64,000 nt of DNA from Clostridium sp. LS (GCF_002760435.1 NZ_AUUU01000003.1:62001-126000); one strand, 5' to 3'; shown: positions 17,044 to 27,342, counted from the first letter of the stretch. The notes: generated by a model not told the origin, from the letters alone. Made by a program: numbers and translations.

Positions 17044-19689
17044 ATGGAGTGTAATGAGAGTAATTTTATTTACTTGAAAAAAACTAGTGTAGAGAAATAT
17101 TATGAAGAGTTAATTAGGGCTGAACATTTATGTGAGTACTTTCCTGCTATTACTAAGATTATTATTAGGAAAGTATTGGAGGCGATTTTAAAGGATATTG
17201 CTGAGAAACATAAAATTGAAAGTAATACATCAGCATGGAACTTACTTAATAATATTGAACTTAGTACTAGTTTTTCTTTTCCAGAAGAAATTATTAACTA
17301 TATTGAAACTGTACTGATTAACGGATACGAACATGCTTCACGTAATAATAGAAATAGAAAAATTTTAAAACATCCTATTGAGATTTTAGAGAGCATGCAC
17401 AATATTTTGTGCTGGTATTTAAGAAAAACAGAAGGTCAGAAAATTAAATTAGTTAAGAACTTGAGCTTTAGGGCGCCAAGTACTATTGAATATATGCAAA
17501 AGGAAATTAGTAAAATTAGAGATGATATATCACTTAAGGATAAGCAGATAAATAATCTGAGACAAAAGATTATTGAGGTTAGCAGCCAGTCAAAGGCTAT
17601 TGGTGAATTAAATAATATTATCATAGAAATAAAGAAAGAAAAATCTTACCTTGAAGAAACTAAAATACTGTTGACTAAGAAAATTGAAGTGCAGAAAAAT
17701 CAAGTGGCACAAGTAGAAAATGATTATAAGTTTTACATGAAAAGGCTTGATAAACTAAAGCAGAGATGTAACGAAAATCAGGAACTGCTTTTTGAAAAAG
17801 AGAGTCAGCTTGTTAAGGCTGAAATAAAAAATCAAGAATTAAAAGATTTAATAAGAAATTTAGAAGAACAGGATAATAAGATAGAAGATAGTGAACACTA
17901 TCTTGAAGAAGAATTAAGAAAAGTAAGACAAGCATATGAAAAACTAGTAAAGCTGACTAATCAATATCAGGATATCTTGGAGACGGTAGAATTTTCTTAC
18001 AGCAGTGATTTACAAAAATCATTAGAAACTCAAAAAAATAATGTAACAATGGAAATAAATTTTCAAAATAGAGTATTTAATGAGAATATAATTAATTATA
18101 ACAAAAATATGGCTGAGGTCAAAAGAAAAGTACTAATATTCAAAGAAATTCTAAACGAAAAAATTAAAAGAGGAATCAAATATAAATCACTGTATAAAGG
18201 ATTTTTAAGGCTAGAGGGTAAGGAGCTTAGGATTATATATACGATTATTAATAATATTAATACAGCGCCAAGCTTTATAAATAAATCTAAAGAATTATTT
18301 TTGAAATCTAATGAAGAGAAATTTTTAACACTACTGAATAAAAATTTAGAAGACCTGAAAAATGTAAGTGATGATGAAATTAAATTACTATTATATTATA
18401 AATTAATTAAATTATCTCAAGTTCCACTAGGAAGCATATATAATAGGAAACAATTTATTAAAGCTCTAGAAAATATGGTTGATAAGGCTTATGAAATTTT
18501 AGAAAGCAAAAAAGACTTTAAGGGTGGAGTAAAAAAATTAGACGCTATAATTAGATATTATCTAGATAAAATAATATCTTCTTTAAAGAATAAAAATATA
18601 AATTTACATATAAGTGAAGAATTAACTGATAAAATCTATGGAAAAATTATGGAGTTAAAGCAAAATGAAGAAAATATAATCAAAGAAAAAATATATTATG
18701 ATAAATTCAATTTAGATAACATGTCAGAAGTGATGTTTAAGTCATCCATAAAATCACAGCCCTTTATATTTATATCAATAATGGTAGACTTGAGTAATTC
18801 CACTTCGTATCAGGAGATTTCTGCAATTATATTTGAAGTTGAAAGCTTAATATCAAATAGAACATTATCTAAGGCATATGGCGAGGGCGGAGTGAATTCA
18901 AAGCTCTTAAATGAGTATTTTATGGTGTTGCTGTTTTTATATAGCGGAACTGCTTCTATAAATCAAAATCAACAAATGGAACTACTACCATTATTAGTAC
19001 TTGGGATAATAAGCATAGATTTAATTGAAAATAATGATGAAGCCAATCTGGAAAGTTATACTAGGATGATAGAGTCTTGGAAACGAAAACAGCAAAAATA
19101 TAATGATATCTTTATGGAAAAGGAAGAAATGGAGAGTTCATTGGAATTTTTGTTAGAAGAAAGCCAAAGAGTAGAATTTATTATTAAACAATTATCGGAA
19201 TCTAGTAATTTACTTGTACAAAGATACGAGAACTATAGGGAAGAATTTAAATCTATTATTTTGAATTCTGAAAAAAGAATTCTTCTACCATCGTATATGA
19301 ACTATGATGAATTACGTAGTAAAAAAGAAATAGCTGAAAATAATATTAATAACTCTAAAAATAAACACGGAACATTAAAAAGTATGTTTTCTCTGGAACT
19401 TTGGAAGGAACAGGCAAATAAGCTTGTTAATGAATCAAATATGATTGAAGTTGAAAATAAGCTGATTGAAGAAGCAAAGCAAAAGCCTTATTTTAAGAAG
19501 GAATACTCAGTTTTTGCTGAAATAGAAAATGAAATTCAGAAAACAAATGAGTTAGTGAATAAGAATAAAGAAGAACTAAAAAACAAGAATTTGTTAACAG
19601 GTAATATGAAAAATAAAATTACTGAATTAGAAAAACAGCTCACAACAATAAAGGACGCATATCCAGATATAGAAGAAGGTTACTATTAA
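17044..19689 (+). CDS. Large coiled-coil protein with DUF4145-like N-terminus
   Basis: 881 residues, function unknown. Residues 1-130 are helical with RAEHLCEYFPAITKIIIRKV and an LNNIELSTSFSFP loop, resembling DUF4145, a domain also seen at the ends of restriction-associated proteins. Residues 150-330 and 660-870 are strongly charged heptad-like coiled coils; a compact helical region of about 340-650 lies between. No ATPase, nuclease or transmembrane motif is visible, so it is not an SMC or RecN protein. GGGGGAGA precedes the ATG. It is probably co-expressed with the folate cyclo-ligase. A scaffold or defence-linked role is conceivable but unsupported. Confidence 0.6.
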   Translation: MECNESNFIYLKKTSVEKYYEELIRAEHLCEYFPAITKIIIRKVLEAILKDIAEKHKIESNTSAWNLLNNIELSTSFSFPEEIINYIETVLINGYEHASRNNRNRKILKHPIEILESMHNILCWYLRKTEGQKIKLVKNLSFRAPSTIEYMQKEISKIRDDISLKDKQINNLRQKIIEVSSQSKAIGELNNIIIEIKKEKSYLEETKILLTKKIEVQKNQVAQVENDYKFYMKRLDKLKQRCNENQELLFEKESQLVKAEIKNQELKDLIRNLEEQDNKIEDSEHYLEEELRKVRQAYEKLVKLTNQYQDILETVEFSYSSDLQKSLETQKNNVTMEINFQNRVFNENIINYNKNMAEVKRKVLIFKEILNEKIKRGIKYKSLYKGFLRLEGKELRIIYTIINNINTAPSFINKSKELFLKSNEEKFLTLLNKNLEDLKNVSDDEIKLLLYYKLIKLSQVPLGSIYNRKQFIKALENMVDKAYEILESKKDFKGGVKKLDAIIRYYLDKIISSLKNKNINLHISEELTDKIYGKIMELKQNEENIIKEKIYYDKFNLDNMSEVMFKSSIKSQPFIFISIMVDLSNSTSYQEISAIIFEVESLISNRTLSKAYGEGGVNSKLLNEYFMVLLFLYSGTASINQNQQMELLPLLVLGIISIDLIENNDEANLESYTRMIESWKRKQQKYNDIFMEKEEMESSLEFLLEESQRVEFIIKQLSESSNLLVQRYENYREEFKSIILNSEKRILLPSYMNYDELRSKKEIAENNINNSKNKHGTLKSMFSLELWKEQANKLVNESNMIEVENKLIEEAKQKPYFKKEYSVFAEIENEIQKTNELVNKNKEELKNKNLLTGNMKNKITELEKQLTTIKDAYPDIEEGYY

Positions 19690-19722
19690 AAAATTATGTA
19701 CAAGTAGATTGATTTTGCTAAA

Positions 19723-19941
19723 CTGAAGTGCATTACTATAATAGAAATAATGAGCATGTTTTGTAAAGTGTTTCATTAGGAATTTTAATGGTTATACTTC
19801 TTAGATTATAAGTTGTTCCACAAAGCTTGACTTTGAGGCTAGCTTTGTGGACGCAACTTGTAATCTTAGAAGCATCCATTAAAATTCCTTAGAAAACGGA
19901 ACAAAAGCATGCTCATTATTTCGATAAGTCATGCACTTAAG
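19723..19941 (+). repeat. Long palindromic repeat, copy 1
   Basis: The core 19744-19922 is bounded by GAAATAATGAGCATG and its complement, with arms of about 85 bp that pair almost throughout and an apical stem CCACAAAGCT/AGCTTTGTGG. Pairing continues outward to CTGAAGTGCAT (19723-19733) and ATGCACTTAAG (19931-19941). A second copy, in reverse orientation, lies at 52136-52361; internal motifs such as CTTTGAGGCTAGC and AAGTGTTTCAT are shared. It fills the gap between the 3' ends of the coiled-coil gene and thrS. It may be a miniature mobile element or an extended bidirectional terminator. Confidence 0.88.
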
Positions 19942-19948
19942 TGCAGAA

Positions 19949-21880
19949 TTATCTTTCTTTGTTATCTATTTCTGTTACAATTCTTTCGATGAATGCATCT
20001 AACTTAACAGCACCTTCATCATCATTCTTTCTGCTTCTTACAGAAACTTCATTGTTTGCAGCTTCCTTTTCCCCAACAACTAAGATGTAAGGAATTCTTT
20101 CAAGTCTTGCTTCTCTAATTTTATAACCAATCTTTTCAGCTCTGTAGTCAGCTTCTGCTCTAACGCCTCTGTTTTTTAAGGCTTTTGTAACTGCTTCAGC
20201 ATAATCATTGTACTTATCAGAGATTGGTAATACTTTTGCTTGAACTGGAGATAACCATGTTGGGAAAGCACCAGCATATTCTTCTATAAGCATAGCTAAA
20301 GTTCTTTCGTAGCATCCAATTGATGATCTATGGATTATATAAGGACGTTTCTTTTCTCCGTCTTTATCTACATAGCTCATATCAAATCTTTCAGCTAAAG
20401 CAAAGTCAATTTGAACTGTAAATAAAGTGTCTTCTTTACCATGAACATTTCTAAATTGTAAATCAAGTTTTGGACCATAGAAGGCAGCTTCATCATCAGC
20501 TTCAACATAATTAATGTTTAAGTGATCTAAAATGTTTCTCATTGTATCTTGAGTTTTATTCCAAGCATCAGGATCATTGATGTATTTTTCAGTATTGTTT
20601 GGATCCCATTTAGAGAATCTATAAGTTATTTTTTCAGCAATTCCTAAAGTTCCCATTAAATATTGAATTAATTCAACAACGCCCTTGAATTCTTCCTCTA
20701 ATTGTTCAGGTGTAACAATCAAATGACCATCAGCTAAAGTAAATTGTCTAACTCTTATAAGACCATGCATTTCTCCTGATGCTTCATTTCTAAATAGAGT
20801 AGAAGTTTCGCCGTATCTTATAGGAAGATCTCTATAGCTGTGTTGTTCAGCATTATATATAGTGTATTGAAATGGACAAGTCATAGGTCTTAAAGCAAAT
20901 ACTTCATCATCTTTCTCCTCATCACCTAATACGAACATGCCATCTTTGTAGTGATCCCAGTGACCAGAAATTTTGTATAAATCGCTTTTAGCCATAAATG
21001 GAGTCTTAGTTAAAAGATATCCTCTTTTTTCTTCTTCATCTTCAACCCATCTTTGAAGAAGTTGAACTATTTTAGCTCCTTTAGGCATTAGCAGCGGAAG
21101 TCCTTGACCTACATTTTCATCAGTAGTGAATAGTTTTAATTCTCTACCAAGTTTATTATGGTCTCTCTTCTTAGCTTCTTCTAAAGCTTCTAAGAATTCA
21201 TCTAGATCAGATTTCTTTAAGAAAGCAGTACCATAAATTCTAGTAAGCATTTTGTTTTTTTCGTTACCTTTCCAATAGGCACCAGCACTTCTAGTAAGTT
21301 TAATTGCTTTAACTGGTTTTAATGATATAAGATGAGGGCCAGCACATAAGTCAGTAAATTCACCCATTGTATAGAAAGAAATTACTTCATTTTCAGGAAG
21401 ATCATTTATTAATTCTACTTTATAAGGCTCATCCTTCATTAATTCTAAAGCTTCGCTTCTAGGAAGTGTAGATCTTTCAATTGAAGGATTTTCTTTTATT
21501 ATTTTTTGCATTTCTGCTTCAAGTTTTTCAAGATCTGCAGCTGTGAAGGCAGTTTCTCTATCGAAATCATAGTAGAAGCCATTGGCAATAGAAGGTCCTA
21601 TAGCTAATTTTGTTTCAGGGAATAATCTTTTTACAGCATAAGCTAAAACGTGAGATATACTGTGTCTTACAGCGTCCTTACCTTCTTGCGAATCAAAAGT
21701 ACAAATGCTTAACTCCACATCTTCATTAACTTCTTGTCTAAGGTCAACAATTTTACCATTGATAATACCACAACAAGCATTTCTAGCTAAACCTTCACTA
21801 ATTGATTTAGCAATTTCATAAACTGATAAACCAGCTTCGTATTCTTTAACTGATCCATCTTTTAAAGTTACCTTTATCAT
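19949..21880 (-). CDS. thrS: Threonyl-tRNA synthetase
   Basis: Charges tRNA-Thr. The 643-residue protein has the full bacterial layout: N-terminal TGS domain, editing domain with HSISHVLAYAVKRLFP and a DLCAGPHL motif, class II catalytic core with motif 2 (TSTLFRNEASGEMHGLIRVR), the zinc-binding cysteine in LRPMTCPFQ, and motif 3 near HRSSIGCYERTLAML, then the anticodon-binding domain. The start is ATG 21880 after AAAGGAG. A T-box leader with a threonine specifier controls it, so expression rises when uncharged tRNA-Thr accumulates. Confidence 0.97.
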   Translation of the reverse strand: MIKVTLKDGSVKEYEAGLSVYEIAKSISEGLARNACCGIINGKIVDLRQEVNEDVELSICTFDSQEGKDAVRHSISHVLAYAVKRLFPETKLAIGPSIANGFYYDFDRETAFTAADLEKLEAEMQKIIKENPSIERSTLPRSEALELMKDEPYKVELINDLPENEVISFYTMGEFTDLCAGPHLISLKPVKAIKLTRSAGAYWKGNEKNKMLTRIYGTAFLKKSDLDEFLEALEEAKKRDHNKLGRELKLFTTDENVGQGLPLLMPKGAKIVQLLQRWVEDEEEKRGYLLTKTPFMAKSDLYKISGHWDHYKDGMFVLGDEEKDDEVFALRPMTCPFQYTIYNAEQHSYRDLPIRYGETSTLFRNEASGEMHGLIRVRQFTLADGHLIVTPEQLEEEFKGVVELIQYLMGTLGIAEKITYRFSKWDPNNTEKYINDPDAWNKTQDTMRNILDHLNINYVEADDEAAFYGPKLDLQFRNVHGKEDTLFTVQIDFALAERFDMSYVDKDGEKKRPYIIHRSSIGCYERTLAMLIEEYAGAFPTWLSPVQAKVLPISDKYNDYAEAVTKALKNRGVRAEADYRAEKIGYKIREARLERIPYILVVGEKEAANNEVSVRSRKNDDEGAVKLDAFIERIVTEIDNKER

Positions 21881-21981
21881 TTTAAAACTCCTTTCAAAAT
21901 ATAAAAAAATAGTTAATTTCTTGAATTTGAATAATAATTGTTGTTAGCATAAATAATTATTTAGATTAGATTTTTGCAAAT

Positions 21982-22015
21982 AAAAAAACTTCATCTCAAA
22001 AAATAGAGACGAAGT
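21982..22015 (-). terminator. T-box terminator hairpin of thrS
   Basis: On the minus strand, ACTTCGTCTC pairs with GAGATGAAGT and seven Ts follow (complement of 21982-21988). It overlaps the 3' side of the T-box element, as expected for a terminator/antiterminator switch. Confidence 0.88.
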
Positions 22016-22288
22016 AGTATCCGTGGTTCCACTCTAATTACCTAAAACGTGCTAATTAAAATAGTCTAAATATTAAAAATGTGATGATATAAAGACTACT
22101 AAAAATAACCATAAATAATAGGTCACTTAAATTTATCGTAACGTGATAAATACGGGCTTTATTAGAGCCGCTCAGAGGTGGTTTTCAGTCTAAATTTATT
22201 TAAGAATACTCACACCAGTATATTCTCTCTCTGAAAAATAAGATTTTAGCTTACTGTCCTCATCAACGCATTTTTATATTAATATTAT
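22016..22288 (-). promoter_or_regulatory. T-box leader (threonine) of thrS
   Basis: The minus strand carries the conserved T-box sequence AGAGTGGAACCACGG (around 22019-22033), which pairs with the acceptor end of uncharged tRNA. The 5' part has a long stem I with AGAGAGAATATACTGG and a specifier loop reading GAAAACCACCTCTGAGC, whose ACC triplet is a threonine codon. This agrees with the downstream thrS. The element and its terminator fill most of the 400 bases before the gene. Confidence 0.9.
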
Positions 22289-22292
22289 TTTT

Positions 22293-22321
22293 ATTATAAT
22301 CATTGAATTTTTGTATGTCAA
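22293..22321 (-). promoter_or_regulatory. Sigma-A promoter of thrS
   Basis: Minus-strand TTGACA (complement of 22316-22321), 17-base spacer, TATAAT (complement of 22293-22298): a consensus promoter placed just before the T-box leader. Confidence 0.88.
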
Positions 22322-22479
22322 TAAATTAGACAAAAAAATCTATAGATCAAGGATGGGATTATAAGAATATTTTAACTGTTTTAACAATGTTTTAATCATA
22401 TTTTAATAAGAAGTTTATTATGGTGGCATAAAATAGAATTATGTAGACTCAGAGTAGATATTTATTTCAGGAGGTAGAA

Positions 22480-25014
22480 ATGAATAAAAAAATTAGAAGT
22501 ATTAAAACAAAAATCATTATGTTCGTAGTACCCATGTTATTAGTTGGATTTATTGTGCTATCCGGATTAGGATATAGATTTGCAAGCAATTCGTTAAAAG
22601 AAAGTAATTTAAATATAATGTCAGAGATGACAAAGAATGCGGCTTCTAGAGCAGATGATGAAATAAAGAGTGAAATTAAAAACCTAGAGGTAATTGCAAG
22701 TAATCCTGAAATTAGTAATGAAGATATTCCGTTGGAAAAAAAAGTGGAGATTCTTAAACCGTCATTAAAAGCAATTGGGCAATTAGGAATGAGCATAAGT
22801 GACAAGAATGGAAATTCAATAGATACATTAGGAAATAAAAAAGTAGTAAAAACAACCCAAAGTTTTATGAAGTCAATCAAAGGAGAAAATTCTATAACAA
22901 GCCCTTATGTAGACCCAATCACAAATAAAAAAGTTATATCATATTCAGTTCCAATTAAAGATTCATCTAGTAATGTTATAGGGGTTATAACATCAGTAAA
23001 GGACTGTAAAGATTTTTCTATTTTAAATAATGAAACGAAATTTTTGAACACAGGAAGTTCCTTAATCGTAGATAGTAATGGTAATTTTATTGTGGCAGAA
23101 GATGAAAGCCTTGTGTCTGGAAATAAAAATATAACAAATATGACTTCAGATAAGGAATCATTAGATGATTTAAATAATATAGGAAAAAGTATGATAATTG
23201 GAACCCAATCCGGAATGGGGAAATACACTTATGAAGGAAAGGTAAGATATATAACATATTCTCCAATTGGAAAGACTGGTCTTTCTATTGGAATTACTGT
23301 TGAAGAAAAAGATTTATTAAGTGCATTAAATAGTTTGGGAATGGTTGACGCTATAGTAACAATTATTATGATACTATTAATTTCTGTAATAATCGTAGGT
23401 TTTACTATTAGATTAATAAATAGATTATTGGGAGCTAAAGATTATGTTGATGGCATTGCAAAAGGCGATTTTTATTCTAAAATTGACCCTAAATACGCTA
23501 AAGGAAATGATGAAATAACTGAAATATGCACAAGCGTAGAACAGGCAAAAGAATCTGTAGGAAAGATGATAAGAACAGTTAGAAATAATGCCAATGTAGT
23601 TCAAGATGGTTCAGTATCATTAACAGAAGTTGCGGAACAGTTAGCAGTTCTTACTGAAGAAATTTCCGCATCCATTGGAGAAGTCGCAATTAATACTAAT
23701 AAACAAAGCCATGAATTCGAAGAAATAACCAGTAAATTAACTGAGTTTGGTGATAGTATAAATGTAGCTAATGACAATATTCACTTAATAAATCAGGATG
23801 TATCAATAGTAAGTGATAAATCGTTAGCAGGAACTAAAGACATAGAGGAATTAAATAGTGGAATCACAAGTGTTAATGATACTTTCGAAAAATTTGCAAT
23901 TAGTATTGAGTATATACAAGGAGATATGAAAAATGTTGGTGAAATTATTAACATCATTAACGGAATTTCAGAACAAATAAATCTTTTAGCTTTTAATGCT
24001 GCAATTGAAGCTGCTAGTGCAGGAGAAGCAGGAAGAGGATTTAACGTTATAGCTCAAGAAGTTAGAAAGCTTTCAGATAAGAGTAAGGAATCCGCTCAAA
24101 ATATATCTAAAATACTAAATAGACTTGTTAATGTAATAAATAAAGTAGTAGAAGAATCTAAAAATATGGACAGTGAATTAGAAAACCAAAAAAATAATAT
24201 TTATCGAGCATCAAATTCTTTTTCAGAAATAGCACAACTGGTTAAGGAAATTACACCTAAAGTTGCAAATATAAGTGATGCATTTATTGATATTAACCAC
24301 AATAAAGATTTAATAGTTGAAACAGTGTATGAATTATCTGAAGAAATAAAAGATACATCAACTTCATTAGAACAAGTAACAGATTCATCGGTAGAACTTG
24401 CAATACTTGCAGAAAAAGTAAATAACAGCTCAGATATTCTATTAGATAAAGCTGGGGATTTAATAGAAAAAGTTAAAATGTTTAGAATAGAACAAGAAGA
24501 TTATAGTGCAGAAGCAGCATTTAGTGTAGAAGTCTTAAGTACAGATTCAGAAGAGTTAGTAATAAGAGATGAAGAAACAACCATAGGAGTAGAGGAATCA
24601 ATTGCAAGCTCTGAAGAAGGAAGCATAGACGCAGAAGAAATAAATATCAATGTTGAGGAAGCAAGAATAAACGAAGAAGCAAAAACAACTGAAGAATTGA
24701 ATACTACAGGTACAGGCTACGTAAGAGAATTGGATTTAACGCTAGAGGAAGAATTAAAAGAGTTAGCTATGCCATCTAACGAGGCGCTTGCACTTGGATA
24801 TGTAGCTGATCGGGAACTACATTTATCACTAGTAGAAAATTTTGTTGATTTAAGTGTATCTCCATTAGAAAAATTTGAAGCCGAATTACCAACAAAAGAC
24901 TTTGGATGGGGCTGTGCTAAGGTTACAGAATTGAAAAATTATATAAGACAAAGAGAAGTAGTACAAGAGCATGAAGATGAGTTTGAAGACTTAAGCAAGT
25001 ACAATATATCTTAA
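22480..25014 (+). CDS. Methyl-accepting chemotaxis protein with long acidic tail
   Basis: Chemoreceptor of 844 residues. TM1 is at about 13-35, a Cache-type sensor covers 40-285 ([30 protein letters not shown]), TM2 is near 288-311, then HAMP and signalling domain. The tip reads [20 protein letters not shown] near residue 497, where common receptors have [18 protein letters not shown]; three conserved positions differ. After the coiled coil an unusual tail of about 170 residues (from about 670) is rich in Glu and ends with a small region containing [28 protein letters not shown] precedes the ATG. Confidence 0.92.
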   Translation: MNKKIRSIKTKIIMFVVPMLLVGFIVLSGLGYRFASNSLKESNLNIMSEMTKNAASRADDEIKSEIKNLEVIASNPEISNEDIPLEKKVEILKPSLKAIGQLGMSISDKNGNSIDTLGNKKVVKTTQSFMKSIKGENSITSPYVDPITNKKVISYSVPIKDSSSNVIGVITSVKDCKDFSILNNETKFLNTGSSLIVDSNGNFIVAEDESLVSGNKNITNMTSDKESLDDLNNIGKSMIIGTQSGMGKYTYEGKVRYITYSPIGKTGLSIGITVEEKDLLSALNSLGMVDAIVTIIMILLISVIIVGFTIRLINRLLGAKDYVDGIAKGDFYSKIDPKYAKGNDEITEICTSVEQAKESVGKMIRTVRNNANVVQDGSVSLTEVAEQLAVLTEEISASIGEVAINTNKQSHEFEEITSKLTEFGDSINVANDNIHLINQDVSIVSDKSLAGTKDIEELNSGITSVNDTFEKFAISIEYIQGDMKNVGEIINIINGISEQINLLAFNAAIEAASAGEAGRGFNVIAQEVRKLSDKSKESAQNISKILNRLVNVINKVVEESKNMDSELENQKNNIYRASNSFSEIAQLVKEITPKVANISDAFIDINHNKDLIVETVYELSEEIKDTSTSLEQVTDSSVELAILAEKVNNSSDILLDKAGDLIEKVKMFRIEQEDYSAEAAFSVEVLSTDSEELVIRDEETTIGVEESIASSEEGSIDAEEININVEEARINEEAKTTEELNTTGTGYVRELDLTLEEELKELAMPSNEALALGYVADRELHLSLVENFVDLSVSPLEKFEAELPTKDFGWGCAKVTELKNYIRQREVVQEHEDEFEDLSKYNIS

Positions 25015-25076
25015 GATTTATTAAGACCTATGAATAGTTAATACATTAATAGAAAATTTATAATAGTTTGCAAAGC

Positions 25077-25115
25077 AAAACCACCTGCTTAATTAGTTGA
25101 GTAAGTGGTTTTTTT
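25077..25115 (+). terminator. Terminator after the second chemoreceptor
   Basis: AAAACCAC (25077-25084) plus CTTA pairs with TAAG plus GTGGTTTT, followed by more Ts to 25115. Confidence 0.8.
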
Positions 25116-25138
25116 CGATAATTTTTAAATGTAAATTT

Positions 25139-25543
25139 CTAGTAACTATCTTCAATTAATTTATCTAAGGTTAAATTAACAATCATTTCTTCTGAGTAGA
25201 ATTTTTCACCCATAATTTTGAAAATAACTTCTGATTTTTTATAACCCTCTTTGTAAAGTTTTAAATTTTTAGTTATTCGTTTAAGAGTATTTTTGGGGAT
25301 ATTTAATTCTAAAGCTAATTCTTTAAAAGAATAATAATCCTTTTTTAACATTTCATATAATTTTATTTGAAGATCCAGCTTATACCTTAAATCAACTTCC
25401 TTAGATTGATGGGGACCATATTTCCCTCTATGATGAGATGGACACAAATACATATAATTTAATTCAATATCAAAGCCGCCTTCACTTCTGTGAACAATAT
25501 GATGTATATCAGCTTCTGCATTACATATTTCACATAAACACAA
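25139..25543 (-). CDS. HNH-type zinc protein
   Basis: 134 residues. The N-terminal third is an HNH fold: CEIC (Cys4, Cys7), HHIVHRSEGG (His14, His15), Asn29 and LCPSHH (Cys34, His37). The family includes nicking or homing-type endonucleases and 5-methylcytosine-specific enzymes, but this copy has no partner and the role is unknown. The C-terminal part has a short helix-turn-helix-like stretch (FKELALELNIPKNTLKRITK) that could bind DNA. The start is TTG 25543 behind a perfect AGGAGG. The 384 bases beyond it, to 25927, are very AT-rich and hold only a palindrome at 25839-25869. Confidence 0.7.
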   Translation of the reverse strand: MCLCEICNAEADIHHIVHRSEGGFDIELNYMYLCPSHHRGKYGPHQSKEVDLRYKLDLQIKLYEMLKKDYYSFKELALELNIPKNTLKRITKNLKLYKEGYKKSEVIFKIMGEKFYSEEMIVNLTLDKLIEDSY

Positions 25544-25838
25544 TGTTTAAATCCTCCTTAGAATTTAACTCATATATCTATATATAGAGTTTTAAAAATT
25601 TATTTAAGTAAATTAAATTCAAATTTTCAACTTTTTATGTTAATGAAACTATATTGCTCATATCTTATGTCAAAGTATTAACATGTAATATTATAAAGTA
25701 ATAAAATAAAAATATCAATTTTAATAATTTTGTTACATATATTAACAAAATATAAATAAAATGTAATATAATATAAAGAAGGGATAATACTAATTATAAA
25801 ATAATTTTAACAAAATTTATAGCATATTAAACCTAATT

Positions 25839-25869
25839 AAATTGTATTATATACTATATAATACAATTT
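25839..25869. promoter_or_regulatory. 31-bp perfect palindrome, operator-like
   Basis: AAATTGTATTATATA, one central C, then the exact reverse complement. It lies about 60 bases before the GTG start of the next gene and has no T-tract, so an operator is more likely than a terminator. Confidence 0.5.
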
Positions 25870-25927
25870 GGACAAATATATTGTGTATATATTATGATTT
25901 TAATTATTAATAGGAAGGTGAGTTGAA

Positions 25928-26602
25928 GTGAGGGACAAGTATAATTCATTCAAGTATTGGGAAAACGTTATCAGCGAGAACAAGACAAGAAGAGGTCATA
26001 TGCTTATGCAAAAACCACCTACTGAAGGAAGTTTTTATTTTCATAGTCTTATATTTGGAAATAAAAATGGAATAAATAATATGTGGGGGTATTTTCCAAA
26101 TATAAAAAGTTTGATTGGGTATATTCAATACTCATTCTTACAAGAGGCTTTTTATAAATGGATATATGGGAAAGATAAAATAGTTACTAGAATTCCACAT
26201 TTAACAGTGGATAAAATTGTTCGTGAAGCAGAGAGAGCAAAAAAAATAAGTAGAGAAACTGCTGTAGATATGATAAGGGATTATGAATTTATAAATTGTT
26301 TATGGAATTGGCCAACTAATAAAATAGAAGAGGAACTTAGAAAATTTATTAAAGAGTTTAATAAGAAGTGGATTGGGGACAATAAAGAATTTTTATATTT
26401 AAAAATTTTTAAGACATCAGAAGAATTAGGTGAGTTTGTAATTTCATCTTCATTATTAACAAGTACGGAAAAGGAATTAGAAAGTAAAATAGGCATGACA
26501 ATGGATGAGTGGAAAGATGTTTGCAAATTTGCTCCGATTGATTCTGATAAAGGAGAAATATTTAGAAAGATTCTATTAAATAAATTAAGCGAAGTATTTT
26601 AA
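25928..26602 (+). CDS. Hypothetical protein, 224 aa
   Basis: I do not recognise a family. The protein is soluble and largely helical, rich in Trp, Phe and Lys, with an N-terminal part (SFKYWENVISENKTRRGHML), a central WGYFPNIKSLIGYIQYSFLQ stretch and an EEELRKFIKEFNKKW helix. No catalytic motif or signal peptide is visible. It starts at GTG behind AGGAAGGTGAG. A 31-bp palindrome upstream may be its operator. It is a single-gene unit ending in a hairpin at 26680-26732. Confidence 0.6.
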   Translation: MRDKYNSFKYWENVISENKTRRGHMLMQKPPTEGSFYFHSLIFGNKNGINNMWGYFPNIKSLIGYIQYSFLQEAFYKWIYGKDKIVTRIPHLTVDKIVREAERAKKISRETAVDMIRDYEFINCLWNWPTNKIEEELRKFIKEFNKKWIGDNKEFLYLKIFKTSEELGEFVISSSLLTSTEKELESKIGMTMDEWKDVCKFAPIDSDKGEIFRKILLNKLSEVF

Positions 26603-26679
26603 GCTATTAGCATTTATTTAAAAATAAATAGTTATCAGGGAGCTAACAAGATTAAGGAAGATGCCTTAAAATAGATTTA

Positions 26680-26732
26680 AGTACAATATGGTGGATTTTA
26701 ACAAAGAAATCGGTATATTGTGCTGTTTTTTT
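26680..26732 (+). terminator. Terminator after the 224-aa gene
   Basis: ACAATAT (26683-26689) pairs with ATATTGT (26715-26721), extended by an outer AG/CT pair, then a run of seven Ts. The loop is 25 bases. Confidence 0.6.
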
Positions 26733-26776
26733 ATTTTAAGACAACTCTTCTGTTCTTTATTATTAATAGTAATCTT

Positions 26777-27250
26777 CTAATATTTTTCAACAGAAGCTAT
26801 ACTTTGAGCTGAGATTCCAAGCATTTCACCAGTAAATCCGAGTCCCTCTTCTGTGGTCGCTTTTATATTTATTTTACTTATATCTATATTAAGAGCCTTT
26901 GATATATTTTCTCTCATATTTTCAATATGAGGCATCATTTTTGGTTTCTGAGCTATTATGGTAGCATCTATATTATTTATTATATAACCTGCTTCAAAAA
27001 TAAGTTTGCCTGTTTTCTCAAGCAATAAAATACTGGATATGCCCTTAAAGGCATTATCTGTGTCCGGAAAATGTTTTCCAATATCACCAAGTGCACAAGC
27101 ACCTAACAAAGAATCCATTATAGCGTGAAGAAGAACATCCGCATCAGAATGACCTAAAAGTCCTTTCTCGAAAGGAATTTCAACTCCTCCTATAATTAAT
27201 TTTCTATCTTCAACTAGCCGATGTACATCATATCCTAATCCAACTCTCAT
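26777..27250 (-). CDS. ispF: 2-C-methyl-D-erythritol 2,4-cyclodiphosphate synthase
   Basis: Fifth step of the non-mevalonate isoprenoid pathway, forming the cyclodiphosphate from CDP-ME 2-phosphate. The 157-residue length is standard. [11 protein letters not shown] carries metal ligands Asp8 and His10, [12 protein letters not shown] carries the third ligand His42, and [11 protein letters not shown] and AQKPKM complete the active site and trimer interface. It stands alone, without ispD. The ATG is preceded by GAGGTG about 7 bases away. Confidence 0.97.
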   Translation of the reverse strand: MRVGLGYDVHRLVEDRKLIIGGVEIPFEKGLLGHSDADVLLHAIMDSLLGACALGDIGKHFPDTDNAFKGISSILLLEKTGKLIFEAGYIINNIDATIIAQKPKMMPHIENMRENISKALNIDISKINIKATTEEGLGFTGEMLGISAQSIASVEKY

Positions 27251-27342
27251 ACATTCACCTCATTTAAATGTTTTAATCTTGTATACATTTTAACATAATA
27301 TAAGAGTCGTATAAAATATATATAATATACAATTAATTATAG

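Noticed and set aside
19744..19922. CRISPR array or insertion sequence at the long palindrome
   Set aside because: There are no spaced short repeats and no transposase frame; the element is one folded unit.
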